Part shown: piece by piece, positions 8,177-16,797 of the stretch
Layout: each line of letters opens with the position of its first letter
How positions within the stretch are numbered: position 1 is the first letter of the stretch
DNA from: a bacterium
Lineage (GTDB): Bacteria > Eremiobacterota > Eremiobacteria > Baltobacterales > Baltobacteraceae
DNA: 20,421 nt
NCBI GenBank assembly: GCA_021781095.1
Contig: JAJXXM010000392.1
Coordinates: forward strand, 1 to 20,421
Reading direction: 5' to 3'
Translations under genes and position numbers: made by a program
The notes under the pieces: generated by a model
The model's input: the letters and a program-made list of their open reading frames with translations, nothing else
Databases searched by the model: none
What the model was told of the DNA's origin: nothing

Positions 8177-8177
<1 letters not shown>
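7047..8177 (+). CDS. rseP: RseP-type intramembrane zinc metalloprotease (site-2 protease family)
   Basis: Membrane-embedded protease of family M50B that cleaves transmembrane substrates such as anti-sigma factors after an initial cut. The 376-aa product is usual for the single-PDZ form. The zinc-binding HELGH (29-33) lies in the first membrane segment. The AGPIVNFLLA helix is at 121-130. One PDZ domain spans about 146-215 and includes GGSPAQRAGILPGDRIVAIDG. The third metal ligand lies in NLLPIPALDGG (312-322). The substrate anti-sigma factor is not in the window. The ATG directly follows the dxr stop and has a GGAG 5 nt upstream. The stop overlaps the ispG ATG by one base (TAATG). Confidence 0.95.
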
Positions 8178-9315
<1,138 letters not shown>

Positions 9316-9319
<4 letters not shown>

Positions 9320-9786
9320 CCTACACCGTTCCGCGCGCTCGTACCATCTTGCTGACCTGCTCGCTCGCCGCCTTCGCCGCACTCTGGCTCGCGCTCGCGC
9401 AGCGCCCGGAGTTACGCGTGAACGGGCGCGTGGTGAATCCCCGGGTCGCGCCCTTCGTCACCGCGGACGACCATCTCTACCTTCCCGTTCGCGGCATCGC
9501 CCGGCGCGTCGGTGGAGAGGTGGAACTCGATTCTGCGAAGCGCGAAGTGATCTTATTGCGCGGGCGAACCGTCGTGCGCTTCCGGATCGGCGATCGATTT
9601 GCAAATCTCAACGGCCGGGCGATCGAGCTGAGCCGCGCACCCTTCGTACTGCACGGCAGAACGATGGTCGACGCCGGGATCATCTCGCGCGCCTTCGCCG
9701 TCCACGTCGCCTACGAAAAGGCGAAGAATCGCGTCGACATTCTTACGCCGGGGCTCAATTTCCAGGGGGCGGTTAAGCCTCGCTAA
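9316..9786 (+). CDS. Exported protein with copper-amine-oxidase-like N-terminal (stalk) domain
   Basis: A 156-aa product with a hydrophobic N-terminal segment (about 10-28, after RAR), either a signal anchor or an uncleaved signal, followed by a single domain of the Cu_amine_oxidN1 ('stalk') type. Its two repeated halves are LRVNGRVVNPRVAPFV with HLYLPVRGIARRVGGEVELD (33-72), and FANLNGRAIELSRAPFVLHG with GRTMVDAGIISRAFAVHVAYE (95-134). These follow the family pattern 'vNG...pP...ngr.lVPlR.iae.lG..v.wd'. The domain is non-catalytic and usually sits on secreted enzymes; here it is alone. The start overlaps the ispG stop (ATGA), so it belongs to the operon as its last gene. Its 3' end overlaps the convergent permease by 14 nt. 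The ligand or partner is unknown. Confidence 0.82.
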
Positions 9787-11296
9787 GCCCCTCGGGCTCT
9801 TCGACGGGAACGATCTGCTCGGGATTCGAGCGCCAGAACCCATAGCTGAAGAAGAAGACCAGCCCGATCAGCAACGCGCCGGCGAACCATTCCCACGTCG
9901 TACGCGAGAGCCCGAAGACGGCGAGAAAGAGCGACGAGACGATGCCGAGGATCGGGAAGAGGGGAACGAAGGGAACGCGGAAGCTCCGCGGCATATCGGG
10001 CTTCCGTTTGCGCAGATAGAGCACCCCGGCGCAGACGACCGTAAACGCGATCAGCGTGCCGATATTCACCAAATTCAAGAGTTGGTTTAACGGAACGACG
10101 AGCGTGAGGATCGCGACCGCGACTCCCGTGAACATCGTCGTGTTGACCGGCGTTTTGAATTTCGGGTGCACCTTCGCGACGATCGGCGGGAGCATTTTAT
10201 CGCGCGCCATCACGTAGAAGATCCGCGATTGCCCGAGGAGCGAGCTCAGGGCGACGCTGGTGGTACCGGCGAGGACGCCGATGACGATGATCGCGCTGAC
10301 GAACGGAAGGTGGAGCGGTGCGAGGGCGACGACGAGCGGATCTTTGATCGGCACCGTCGACCAGGGCATCGCACCGACGAGTACGATCGCCGTCGCGCAG
10401 TAGATCAGCGTGCCGATGCCGAGCGCTCCGAGCACGCCGAGCGGGACGTCGCGCTTGGGATTCTTGCACTCTTCGGCGGTCGTGGTGGCGGTATCGAATC
10501 CGATGTAGCTAAAGAACACGTACGCCGCGATGGCGACAATGCCGTACGGCTGCACGGTGGAGTTGTAGTCGGCAGAGCCGCCGAACGGCGTGAGCTTCCC
10601 CCAGCCGAAGGGATTGAAATTTTGCAAGTTCGCCGGATGGAAGAGGAAGAGTCCGGCGACGATAAAGACCATCAGCGCCGAAATTTTCAGAACGACGAAA
10701 ACGTTATTCGTCGTCGCGGTTTCGCGAATGCCGACCGAGAGCAGCAGCGAGAGCGCGAGCACGAAGAGCGCGCCGACGACGTCGACTTGGGAATGGGCCA
10801 GGTCCCACGTATTGAGCTGCCACCACGCGCCGTGGATGACCAGGTTCGATTGTTGCGCCCACGTCGGCAGCACGAAACCGACGGATTTTAAGACGTCCTG
10901 GAACGCCGCCGAAAATTGCTGCGCGACCGGCGCGGCGCTGATCCCGTATTCGAAGATCAGTGCGAAGCCGATGATCCATGCGAAGAGTTTTCCCATCGTC
11001 GCATAGGCGTACGTATAGGCGCTCCCGGCGATCGGCACCATCGCACCGAGCTCCGCATAGCAGAGCGCGGCGAAGAACGAGGTGATACCGGCGAGCAAAT
11101 AACTGATGATGACTGCGGGCCCAGCGCCCTTGACCCCGGTGCCGATGGTGGTAAAGATACCGCCGCCGATCATCGTCCCTAGGCCGATCGCCACCAGGTC
11201 CTTCGCGGAGAGTGCGCGTTTGAGAATTTTTCGTTGTGCGAGCGCGCGCAGCCGCTCGACGTTCGTTGTAGCGAACAGCCGTTCAAAAAATGCCAT
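9773..11296 (-). CDS. Amino acid permease, APC superfamily (CAT/YfnA-like)
   Basis: Inner-membrane transporter of the amino acid-polyamine-organocation superfamily. The 507-aa product has about 12 to 14 hydrophobic helices. A cytoplasmic N-terminus (KRALSAKDLVAIGLG) leads into the unwound TM1 motif GTMIGGGIFTTIGTGVKGAGP, the substrate-site hallmark. PIAGSAYTYAYATMGK and FSYIGFDTATTTAEECKNPK with RDVPLGVLG are typical of the cationic-amino-acid-transporter subgroup. The C-terminal helices (LFPILGIVSSLFLAVFGL) match the longer 14-TM CAT form. Substrate specificity cannot be inferred. It starts 48 nt after the adenosyltransferase stop on the same strand, with only a weak AAGAG ribosome binding site. 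Its last codons overlap the end of the convergent stalk-domain gene. Confidence 0.92.
   Translation of the reverse strand: MAFFERLFATTNVERLRALAQRKILKRALSAKDLVAIGLGTMIGGGIFTTIGTGVKGAGPAVIISYLLAGITSFFAALCYAELGAMVPIAGSAYTYAYATMGKLFAWIIGFALIFEYGISAAPVAQQFSAAFQDVLKSVGFVLPTWAQQSNLVIHGAWWQLNTWDLAHSQVDVVGALFVLALSLLLSVGIRETATTNNVFVVLKISALMVFIVAGLFLFHPANLQNFNPFGWGKLTPFGGSADYNSTVQPYGIVAIAAYVFFSYIGFDTATTTAEECKNPKRDVPLGVLGALGIGTLIYCATAIVLVGAMPWSTVPIKDPLVVALAPLHLPFVSAIIVIGVLAGTTSVALSSLLGQSRIFYVMARDKMLPPIVAKVHPKFKTPVNTTMFTGVAVAILTLVVPLNQLLNLVNIGTLIAFTVVCAGVLYLRKRKPDMPRSFRVPFVPLFPILGIVSSLFLAVFGLSRTTWEWFAGALLIGLVFFFSYGFWRSNPEQIVPVEEPEGLSEA
9786..9798. terminator. Weak hairpin at the convergent stalk-protein/permease junction
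   Basis: AGCCC (9786-9790) and GGGCT (9794-9798) form a 5-bp stem with a 3-base loop, followed by CTT. It lies at the very end of the plus-strand operon and inside the last codons of the permease. The stem is short and no T-run follows on either strand, so terminator activity is doubtful. It is the only candidate I see at this junction. Confidence 0.2.
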
Positions 11297-11344
11297 CGGC
11301 CGCGCTCTTCGCAGGCTCGGTCGCGGCGTCCCCCTAGGAGACCG

Positions 11345-11947
11345 TCAGGGCGTCGGCGGGGCGCTCTTGGGATTCCAGAGATATTCGGGTTCGTGGAGTT
11401 CGGCGTTGATCCAACGCGACCAGACAAAGAGCGCATCGGAGAGTCGATTGAGAAAATGGAGGGTCTCGATCGAGAGCCCGTCCTCCTCGGCGCGCAGGGT
11501 AACGAGCAAGCGCTCCGCGCGGCGGCAGACCGTCCGCGCGAGGTGGAGAAAGGCACCGGTCGGGGCACCGCCGGGGTGAATGAAGTTCGCCAGCGGTTCG
11601 AGATCGCGCTGCGCTTCGTCGATCGCGCGCTCGAGCGCGCGCACGTCCTCGGCAGAGGTGAGCGGCATGCCTTCCCAGCGGTTGGCCGGTAAGGTTGCGA
11701 GATCGCTTCCAAGGTTGAAGAGGGCGTCCTGCACCCAGTCGAGCCACGCGTCGAGGCGCCGCGCACGCTCGTGCGTGGCGAGCAGCGGACGCATCTCGGT
11801 TCGGGCGAGTCCGACCGCGCTTGAAAGTTCGTCGACGGTGCCGTAGGTCTCGATGCGGAGGCTGTTCTTCGCGATTCGCTGGCCCCCGACGAGGCCGGTG
11901 CTCCCGTCGTCGCCGGTGCGCGTGTAAATTCGGGTAAGTTTGGGCAT
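11345..11947 (-). CDS. pduO: ATP:cob(I)alamin adenosyltransferase, PduO type
   Basis: Transfers the 5'-deoxyadenosyl group of ATP to cob(I)alamin, giving coenzyme B12. The 200-aa product is a single PduO-type (MMAB-like) domain expected to form a trimeric five-helix bundle. Motifs are TRTGDDGSTGLVGG (9-22, ATP-binding loop), RIETYGTVDELSSAVGLAR (31-49), LFNLGSDLA, FIHPGGAPTGAFLHLARTV (122-140) with CRRAER, and LNRLSDALFVWSRWIN (166-181). The frame is open for another 54 codons upstream, antisense to proS. The ATG at 11947 was chosen because it gives the canonical MPKLTRIYTRTGDDG start. No clear ribosome binding site precedes it. It is divergent from proS (64 bp) and followed by the permease. 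No B12-dependent enzyme lies in the window. Confidence 0.93.
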   Translation of the reverse strand: MPKLTRIYTRTGDDGSTGLVGGQRIAKNSLRIETYGTVDELSSAVGLARTEMRPLLATHERARRLDAWLDWVQDALFNLGSDLATLPANRWEGMPLTSAEDVRALERAIDEAQRDLEPLANFIHPGGAPTGAFLHLARTVCRRAERLLVTLRAEEDGLSIETLHFLNRLSDALFVWSRWINAELHEPEYLWNPKSAPPTP

Positions 11948-12011
11948 CGCTCGCTCGGCTTCGCGCCCGCGCGCAGGCGGCCCCGCCAAATCGCGCGAAC
12001 CCGGTGCGCTT

Positions 12012-13469
12012 ATGTCCGAAGCTCCCGTCGCGCTCCCCAAATCGATCCCGCCGAAATCCGAAGATCTCTCGGCGTGGTACACTGCGGTCTGCCTCAAGGC
12101 CGAACTCATCTCCTACGCGCCGGTACGCGGCTGCGTCGTTCTGCGCCCGTACGGGTACGGGCTTTGGGAGAATCTCCAGCGCGAACTCGACGCGCGTTTT
12201 AAAGCCACCGGGCACGAAAACGCCTACTTCCCGCTGTTGATTCCCGAGAGTTTGCTCACCAAAGAGGCGGAGCACGTCGAAGGATTCGCGCCTGAAGTTG
12301 CGTGGGTCACGCATGGAGGCGGAGAAAAACTCACCGAGCGGCTCGCGATTCGCCCGACCTCGGAGGTGACGATCGGAACGATGTACGCGCAGTGGGTCGA
12401 GTCCTATCGCGACCTGCCGATTCTCATCAATCAATGGGCGAACGTCGTACGCTGGGAGAAAGCGACGCGGCCGTTCCTGCGCACGATGGAGTTTCTCTGG
12501 CAAGAGGGGCACACCGCTCACGCGACCGCCGAAGAAGCGCGCGAAGAGACGCTGAAAATGCTCGGCGTTTACGAAGAGTTCGCGCGCAACGTCGCGGCGC
12601 TCCCGGTTCTCTCCGGGCCGAAGAGCGCGAGCGAACGTTTTCCGGGTGCCATCGAGACCTATAGCATCGAGGCCTTGATGCCCGACGGAAAAGCGTTGCA
12701 ATCGGGAACCTCGCACGATCTCGGGCAAAATTTTTCGCGCGCTTTCAACATTCAGTTTACGGATGCCGACGGCGCGATCAAACACGCCTACACCACCTCG
12801 TGGGGCGTCTCGTGGCGCATGCTCGGGGCGATGATTATGGCGCACGGCGACGACCGCGGGCTGCGCATTCCGCCGAAGCTCGCGCCGATCGAGGCGGTCT
12901 TCATTCCGATCGTACGCGGTGAAGACCGGCGTGCGGTCGAGCGTGCTCGCGAGCTCGCCGCCGCGCTCAAACGCAGCGGCATGCGCGTGCGCGTCGACGA
13001 TCGCGACCAGTCACCGGGCTGGAAATATGCGGAGTGGGAGATGCGCGGCGTTCCGGTACGCATCGAGATCGGGCCGCGCGACGTCGATGCGGGCAGCGTC
13101 ATTCTCGTTCGGCGCGATCTCGAAAAGGGTGCCGCCGAGCGTTCGCGCAGCGTCTCCGTCGAGGCGCTCGAAAGCGAGCTGCGCCGCTCGCTCGAGCAGG
13201 TTCAAGAGTCGCTCTACCGGCAAGCGAAGGAGGCGCTCGACGCGCACATCGTTCGAATTACCGAACGCGACGCGTTCTATGAAGCGGCGCGCGCGCGCGC
13301 CGGAATGATCGATATCGCCTGGTGCGACCGCGCCGAGTGCGAGGCGCACATCAAGGCGGAATGTTCGGCGACGACCCGCGTTCTGCGGCCGCTGGATGGC
13401 GACGAGCGCGTCTGCGTCGCGTGTGGAGAGCCCGCTAAGGTACGAGCCTACGTTGCCGCGTCGTATTAA
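12012..13469 (+). CDS. proS: Prolyl-tRNA synthetase, archaeal/eukaryote-like (short, zinc-containing) type
   Basis: Charges tRNA-Pro. The 485-aa product is the ProS-type-3 form, without the editing insertion of the longer bacterial type of about 570 aa. Class II motifs are visible: motif 2 RPFLRTMEFLWQEGHTAH (153-170) and motif 3 GAMIMAHGDDRGLRIPP (272-288), with SEVTIGTMYAQWVESYRDLP (117-136) before motif 2. The anticodon-binding domain covers about 290-390 (VFIPIV, VDDRDQSPGWKYAEWEMRG). A C-terminal zinc domain contains several Cys (WCDRAEC, VCVACGEPAKV) and ends in an aromatic residue as usual. The ATG at 12012 gives the best N-terminus, but no Shine-Dalgarno lies before it. It is divergent from the adenosyltransferase. 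The next gene starts inside its last codons. Confidence 0.95.
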   Translation: MSEAPVALPKSIPPKSEDLSAWYTAVCLKAELISYAPVRGCVVLRPYGYGLWENLQRELDARFKATGHENAYFPLLIPESLLTKEAEHVEGFAPEVAWVTHGGGEKLTERLAIRPTSEVTIGTMYAQWVESYRDLPILINQWANVVRWEKATRPFLRTMEFLWQEGHTAHATAEEAREETLKMLGVYEEFARNVAALPVLSGPKSASERFPGAIETYSIEALMPDGKALQSGTSHDLGQNFSRAFNIQFTDADGAIKHAYTTSWGVSWRMLGAMIMAHGDDRGLRIPPKLAPIEAVFIPIVRGEDRRAVERARELAAALKRSGMRVRVDDRDQSPGWKYAEWEMRGVPVRIEIGPRDVDAGSVILVRRDLEKGAAERSRSVSVEALESELRRSLEQVQESLYRQAKEALDAHIVRITERDAFYEAARARAGMIDIAWCDRAECEAHIKAECSATTRVLRPLDGDERVCVACGEPAKVRAYVAASY

Positions 13470-14025
13470 GGCTTCGTTCGCCGCTCTCGCCGTCGCCCTC
13501 GCGTTGGCGCAATCGACTCCGGCCTTCGCGGCGAAACCCGTGCGTCCGTCGATCGTGCAGATCGATGCGGCGGCGCGCGCGCGCGGAAACCGGCGCGCCA
13601 TCGCCATCGCGATCGGCGAGCGTCTCTTTACCCGCGTGCTGCCCGTCCAGCTATTGGAGATACGCGCCTCGGGTCTCGGGAAGCGCGTCTACGTCGGACT
13701 CCGCTTCTCCGGAGAGAAATTTCACGGGCCGGTGAGTAAAGCGACGCTCGACGGAGAACTGCTCTCCGCGGTGGAGAATGCATTTGCGGTCTCGCCCCAA
13801 ATACGCGAAGTCGACTGCTGGATCGTCGTTCCGATACCGGTCGCGCCGGGAACGATCGTTTCCGGCGACAAGGCGATGCCGACCGAACGCGACGTCTTGA
13901 CGCTGAGCGTACGGCGCGGCGAGAGCGCCGCCCATCTCGCGCGGCGCCTAAACGGCGGCGAGGGTATCGTCGTCGATCCCCACTGGATCGCTCGCTCGCT
14001 CGTACGGAGCACTCCCCATGCGTAA
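13453..14025 (+). CDS. Secreted or periplasmic protein of unknown function
   Basis: From a TTG at 13453 the product is 190 aa and begins with a textbook signal peptide: MPRRIK, a hydrophobic core ASFAALAVALALAQ, then a TPAFA-AKP cleavage site after about residue 26. An ATG at 13396 in the same frame would add 19 residues ahead of the signal and lie deep inside proS, so the TTG is preferred. The mature part is mixed alpha/beta, with RVLPVQLLEIRASGLGKRVY, GLRFSGEKFHGPVSK and REVDCWIVVPIPVAPGTIV, and a single Cys. I do not recognise the family. It overlaps proS by 17 nt and the M16 peptidase start by 8 nt, so it is co-expressed with both and probably acts outside the cytoplasm. Confidence 0.75.
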   Translation: MPRRIKASFAALAVALALAQSTPAFAAKPVRPSIVQIDAAARARGNRRAIAIAIGERLFTRVLPVQLLEIRASGLGKRVYVGLRFSGEKFHGPVSKATLDGELLSAVENAFAVSPQIREVDCWIVVPIPVAPGTIVSGDKAMPTERDVLTLSVRRGESAAHLARRLNGGEGIVVDPHWIARSLVRSTPHA

Positions 14026-15274
14026 GAAAAGCGTCCTCACCAACGGCGTTCGCGTCATTACCGAGGCGATGTCGTCGGTGCGCTCGGCGAGCATCGGCCT
14101 CTGGGTCGATGTCGGGTCGAGCGCCGAGGCGCCGCGCCTGCGCGGAATCTCCCACATGGTCGAACACATGCTCTTTAAGGGCACGCAACGTCGCAGCGCA
14201 CGCGAGATTGCGGAGGCGCTCGATTCGGTCGGCGGCGACCTCAACGCCTTTACCGATAAAGAGACGACCTGCTATTACGCGAAGGTGATCGATCGACACG
14301 TTCCGTTGGCGATCGACGTGCTCTCCGACATGCTCGCGCATTCACTCTTCGATCCCGAGGAGTTGCGCAAAGAACGCAACGTCGTCCTCGAAGAGATCAA
14401 GATGTACGAGGACGCACCCGACGATCTCGTGCACGAAGTCTTCTCGCAGCAACTCTGGGAGGGCTCCGATCTCGGTGCGCCGACGATCGGCTTTCCCGAG
14501 ACGGTCGGTGCGCTCGAATCGAGCGACCTGCGCGCGCACCTCGCCGCCCACTACGCGCCCAACGCCGTCGTGCTCTGCGCCGCCGGCAACGTCGATCACG
14601 AAGAAATCGTCGCGTTGGCCGAGCGCGCGCTCGGCGCGCAGACGGGAACGGCGGCACTCCCCGCAGCGCAGGCTCCCGCCGTTCGCCACGCGCTCGTCCG
14701 TCGCAGCAAAGAGATCGAACAGGTCCACCTCGTTCTCGGCGGAGCCTGCGTGAGCGCGCGCGACGAGCGTCGCTTCGCACTCTCGGTCGCGCAAACGATT
14801 CTCGGCGGCGGAATGTCGAGCCGACTCTTTCAGGAAGTGCGCGAAAAGCGCGGCCTCGTCTACACCATCACCGCCTACGGCAGCACCTATCGCGAGGCGG
14901 GAAGCCTTGCGGTCTACGCCGGCACCTCGCTGAAGAACGCCCAGCCCTGCATCGATACGATTCTCGATGAGGTCGATCGCCTCGCGAGCGTTCCCGTCGC
15001 GGCCGAAGAGTTGCGACTCGCGAAGGAGCACCTCAAGGGCAGCATGACGTTAGGGTTGGAGAGTACCTCGAGCCGTATGATGCGCCTCGGGCGCCAGGAG
15101 CTCGTTCACGGCCGCGAGATTCCGCAAGAGGAGATCGAGGCGCGCATCGACGCGGTAACCGCCGAGGGCGTGCTCGAGATCGCGAACCTCGCGTTCGCTC
15201 CGCAGCGCCGGAGCCTCGCATTAGTCGGCCCGACCACCGCCGCCGAGATCGGCTGGGGAGCGCATGGCGCATAG
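14018..15274 (+). CDS. M16 family zinc metallopeptidase (pitrilysin/processing-peptidase-like)
   Basis: A 418-aa protein, the size of the short bacterial M16B peptidases that work as dimers. The inverted zinc motif HxxEH is present as HMVEHMLFKGT (H46, E49, H50). The distal glutamate is E126 in ERNVVLEEIKMYED, exactly 76 residues after H50, so this is the catalytically competent subunit. The C-terminal R/Y motif (EKRGLVYTITAYGS) is also present, so both the active and substrate-binding halves are in one chain. No signal peptide is visible, suggesting cytoplasmic action. In many bacteria an M16 gene lies near rpsO-pnp; here it follows proS and a secreted protein. The ATG has a GGAG 8 nt upstream and overlaps the preceding gene. 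The natural substrate is unknown. Confidence 0.93.
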   Translation: MRKKSVLTNGVRVITEAMSSVRSASIGLWVDVGSSAEAPRLRGISHMVEHMLFKGTQRRSAREIAEALDSVGGDLNAFTDKETTCYYAKVIDRHVPLAIDVLSDMLAHSLFDPEELRKERNVVLEEIKMYEDAPDDLVHEVFSQQLWEGSDLGAPTIGFPETVGALESSDLRAHLAAHYAPNAVVLCAAGNVDHEEIVALAERALGAQTGTAALPAAQAPAVRHALVRRSKEIEQVHLVLGGACVSARDERRFALSVAQTILGGGMSSRLFQEVREKRGLVYTITAYGSTYREAGSLAVYAGTSLKNAQPCIDTILDEVDRLASVPVAAEELRLAKEHLKGSMTLGLESTSSRMMRLGRQELVHGREIPQEEIEARIDAVTAEGVLEIANLAFAPQRRSLALVGPTTAAEIGWGAHGA

Positions 15275-16148
15275 CTTTCCGCTGCTCCCGCACCTGTTCT
15301 CCGGAAAACTCTGGGGAGCGATGGTGATTACGTTCATCGTGCAGGGAGTGACGATCGGTGCGTATGCCGCTCGCCTCGCCGGCGTCCAAACCAAACGGAT
15401 CGCCACCTCGATCTCGCTCTTCAATCTTTTCGTGACGACCGGCCGACTCGCGAATCTTTTTTCGGCATTTTTTATCGGGCCGCTCTCCGATACCGCCGGG
15501 CACGCCGTCGTGCACTATCGGAACGATCCCGCAACGCTGGTTGCGTGGCAGCATACCTTCGAACTGCAGCTGCGGTTGATCGTGCTCGCGGGGACCTTCG
15601 GCATGATCGTCTTCGCGCTCTTCCTACCGATGTTCGCGTATTTGTTCCGCCGCGGCGTCGCTTCGTTCGAGGCGCGCGGATCGGTGCCGCACGCCGTCGC
15701 GCGCTTGTTGAACCCACGCATTTTCTTCGAAGTGTTGCGCGCGGAGCATCTCCCGACGCTCGCCCAATTACGCGCGTTTCAGTGGCGGCAATTGCCGCGC
15801 CGCATGTTGATCTTCAATATCCTCGTGATGGCGGTCTATGCGATCGGCGTTCAGGGCGCGTTTCTCGCCTCGGTGCTCGATCCGGCGGTATCGCGCACCG
15901 CGATCAGTCTCTCGGGCGTCGTCAACGGGATCGGCACGATCGCCTTTACGCTCTTCGTCGATCCGACCTCGTCGATGATTACCGACCAGGCGATCCACGG
16001 GAAGCGGAGCATCGACGAGGTGCGCTCGATGGTCTTCTACTTGTCGCTAACCGCGATTCTGGGTACGATACTCTCGCAATTACTCTTCGTGCCTGCAGCG
16101 CTTTTGATCGAGGAGGTAGCCCGCCTTGCCGTCCACGTTCACTTCTAG
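15264..16148 (+). CDS. amj: Lipid II flippase of the Amj family (YdaH, DUF2837)
   Basis: A 294-aa integral membrane protein with about six hydrophobic segments. The block ARLAGVQTKRIATSISLFN (36-54), the following GRLANLFSAFFIGPLSD, and the C-terminal DPTSSMITDQAIHGKRS (233-249) and ILGTILSQLLFVPAA (265-279) match what I recall of B. subtilis Amj/YdaH. In that species Amj can replace MurJ and move undecaprenyl-linked peptidoglycan precursor across the membrane. The assignment is by pattern recognition, not by search. The start overlaps the M16 stop by 11 nt, with a GGGGAG only 3 nt from the ATG. Its last 23 nt overlap the lipoprotein gene. Together with uppS and the MEP genes in this window, this covers several steps of lipid-carrier supply and use. 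Confidence 0.85.
   Translation: MAHSFPLLPHLFSGKLWGAMVITFIVQGVTIGAYAARLAGVQTKRIATSISLFNLFVTTGRLANLFSAFFIGPLSDTAGHAVVHYRNDPATLVAWQHTFELQLRLIVLAGTFGMIVFALFLPMFAYLFRRGVASFEARGSVPHAVARLLNPRIFFEVLRAEHLPTLAQLRAFQWRQLPRRMLIFNILVMAVYAIGVQGAFLASVLDPAVSRTAISLSGVVNGIGTIAFTLFVDPTSSMITDQAIHGKRSIDEVRSMVFYLSLTAILGTILSQLLFVPAALLIEEVARLAVHVHF
16111..16117 (+). promoter_or_regulatory. Ribosome binding site deciding the TTG start of the lipoprotein gene
   Basis: AGGAGGT, a full-length Shine-Dalgarno, lies inside the end of amj with an 8-nt spacer to the TTG at 16126. It explains efficient initiation at a non-ATG codon. Confidence 0.8.
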
Positions 16149-16797
16149 CCTTCGTTCGTTCGCACTCGTGGGAGCGCTGCTCGCGCTCTCCGGCTGCGCT
16201 CACTCGGTCGCATCGTGGATCGCGCAGACGCGCGTTCACCAGGGGCGCATCGCGCTCGCGCGCGGCGACGTGCGCGGTGCCGAGCTCTCCTACCGCCTCG
16301 CGCTGAAGATCGATCCGCACGACGCCACGGTACGCGCCGGCTACGTTGCCGCCGCCGCCGACCTGGCGCACAAACAATATACCCTCGGCGATCTTCAGGG
16401 CGCGTTAGGAACGATCCGTGAAGCCGAGCGCATCGAACCGAAGAACCTTCGCCTGCAAGCGCTGCGCGCCGAGATCGAGAGCGCGAGCCTCAAGCAGAGC
16501 ATCGTCAGCTCGAATTACCCGACCTACCGGAGCGCGGCGCGACGCATTTTGGAAGCGTACACGCAACTCGATATCGCCAATAGGGCGATCCTGCGTAACC
16601 TGCATCGTTTTTCGTACACCTACGATACCGCGGATCTGACTTCGGCGATCAAGGCCTCGTACGAACTCGAACTCGACGTCGCGCGGAACACCAATCGATT
16701 GATCGCGTATCGGCAGTTGGTCAGTTCGGGGGTTCCCAATGCTGCCGGCGCGAGTTCGTCGAACCTCGGAGGGGCCTCGCTCCTACCCCTTCCCTGA
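16126..16797 (+). CDS. TPR-containing lipoprotein
   Basis: A 223-aa product with a lipoprotein signal: a hydrophobic stretch from F12 and the lipobox LSGC with Cys24 as lipidation site (AHS follows, so there is no Asp at +2). After it come two TPR-like repeats, IALARGDVRGAELSYRLALK-IDP (about 43-65) and YTLGDLQGALGTIREAERIEP (about 85-105), each with the 'GD..GA' turn and 'A...P' ending typical of TPRs. A helical region with repeated Tyr/Leu follows, then a Ser/Gly-rich tail. The TTG start is strongly supported by an AGGAGGT site. It overlaps amj by 23 nt, so the two are translationally linked. It probably acts as an envelope scaffold, but its partner is unknown. Its 3' end overlaps the convergent GT39 gene by 15 nt. 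Confidence 0.83.
   Translation: MPSTFTSSLRSFALVGALLALSGCAHSVASWIAQTRVHQGRIALARGDVRGAELSYRLALKIDPHDATVRAGYVAAAADLAHKQYTLGDLQGALGTIREAERIEPKNLRLQALRAEIESASLKQSIVSSNYPTYRSAARRILEAYTQLDIANRAILRNLHRFSYTYDTADLTSAIKASYELELDVARNTNRLIAYRQLVSSGVPNAAGASSSNLGGASLLPLP

Noticed and set aside
11334..12845. Minus-strand open frame of about 500 codons across proS and the adenosyltransferase
   Set aside because: Arg/Ala/Pro-rich translation without domains, in a different frame from the adenosyltransferase and antisense to a clear ProRS.
13396..13452. Upstream ATG for the secreted protein
   Set aside because: It would place 19 polar residues before a normal signal peptide and lie deep in proS. The TTG at 13453 fits a signal peptide start better.
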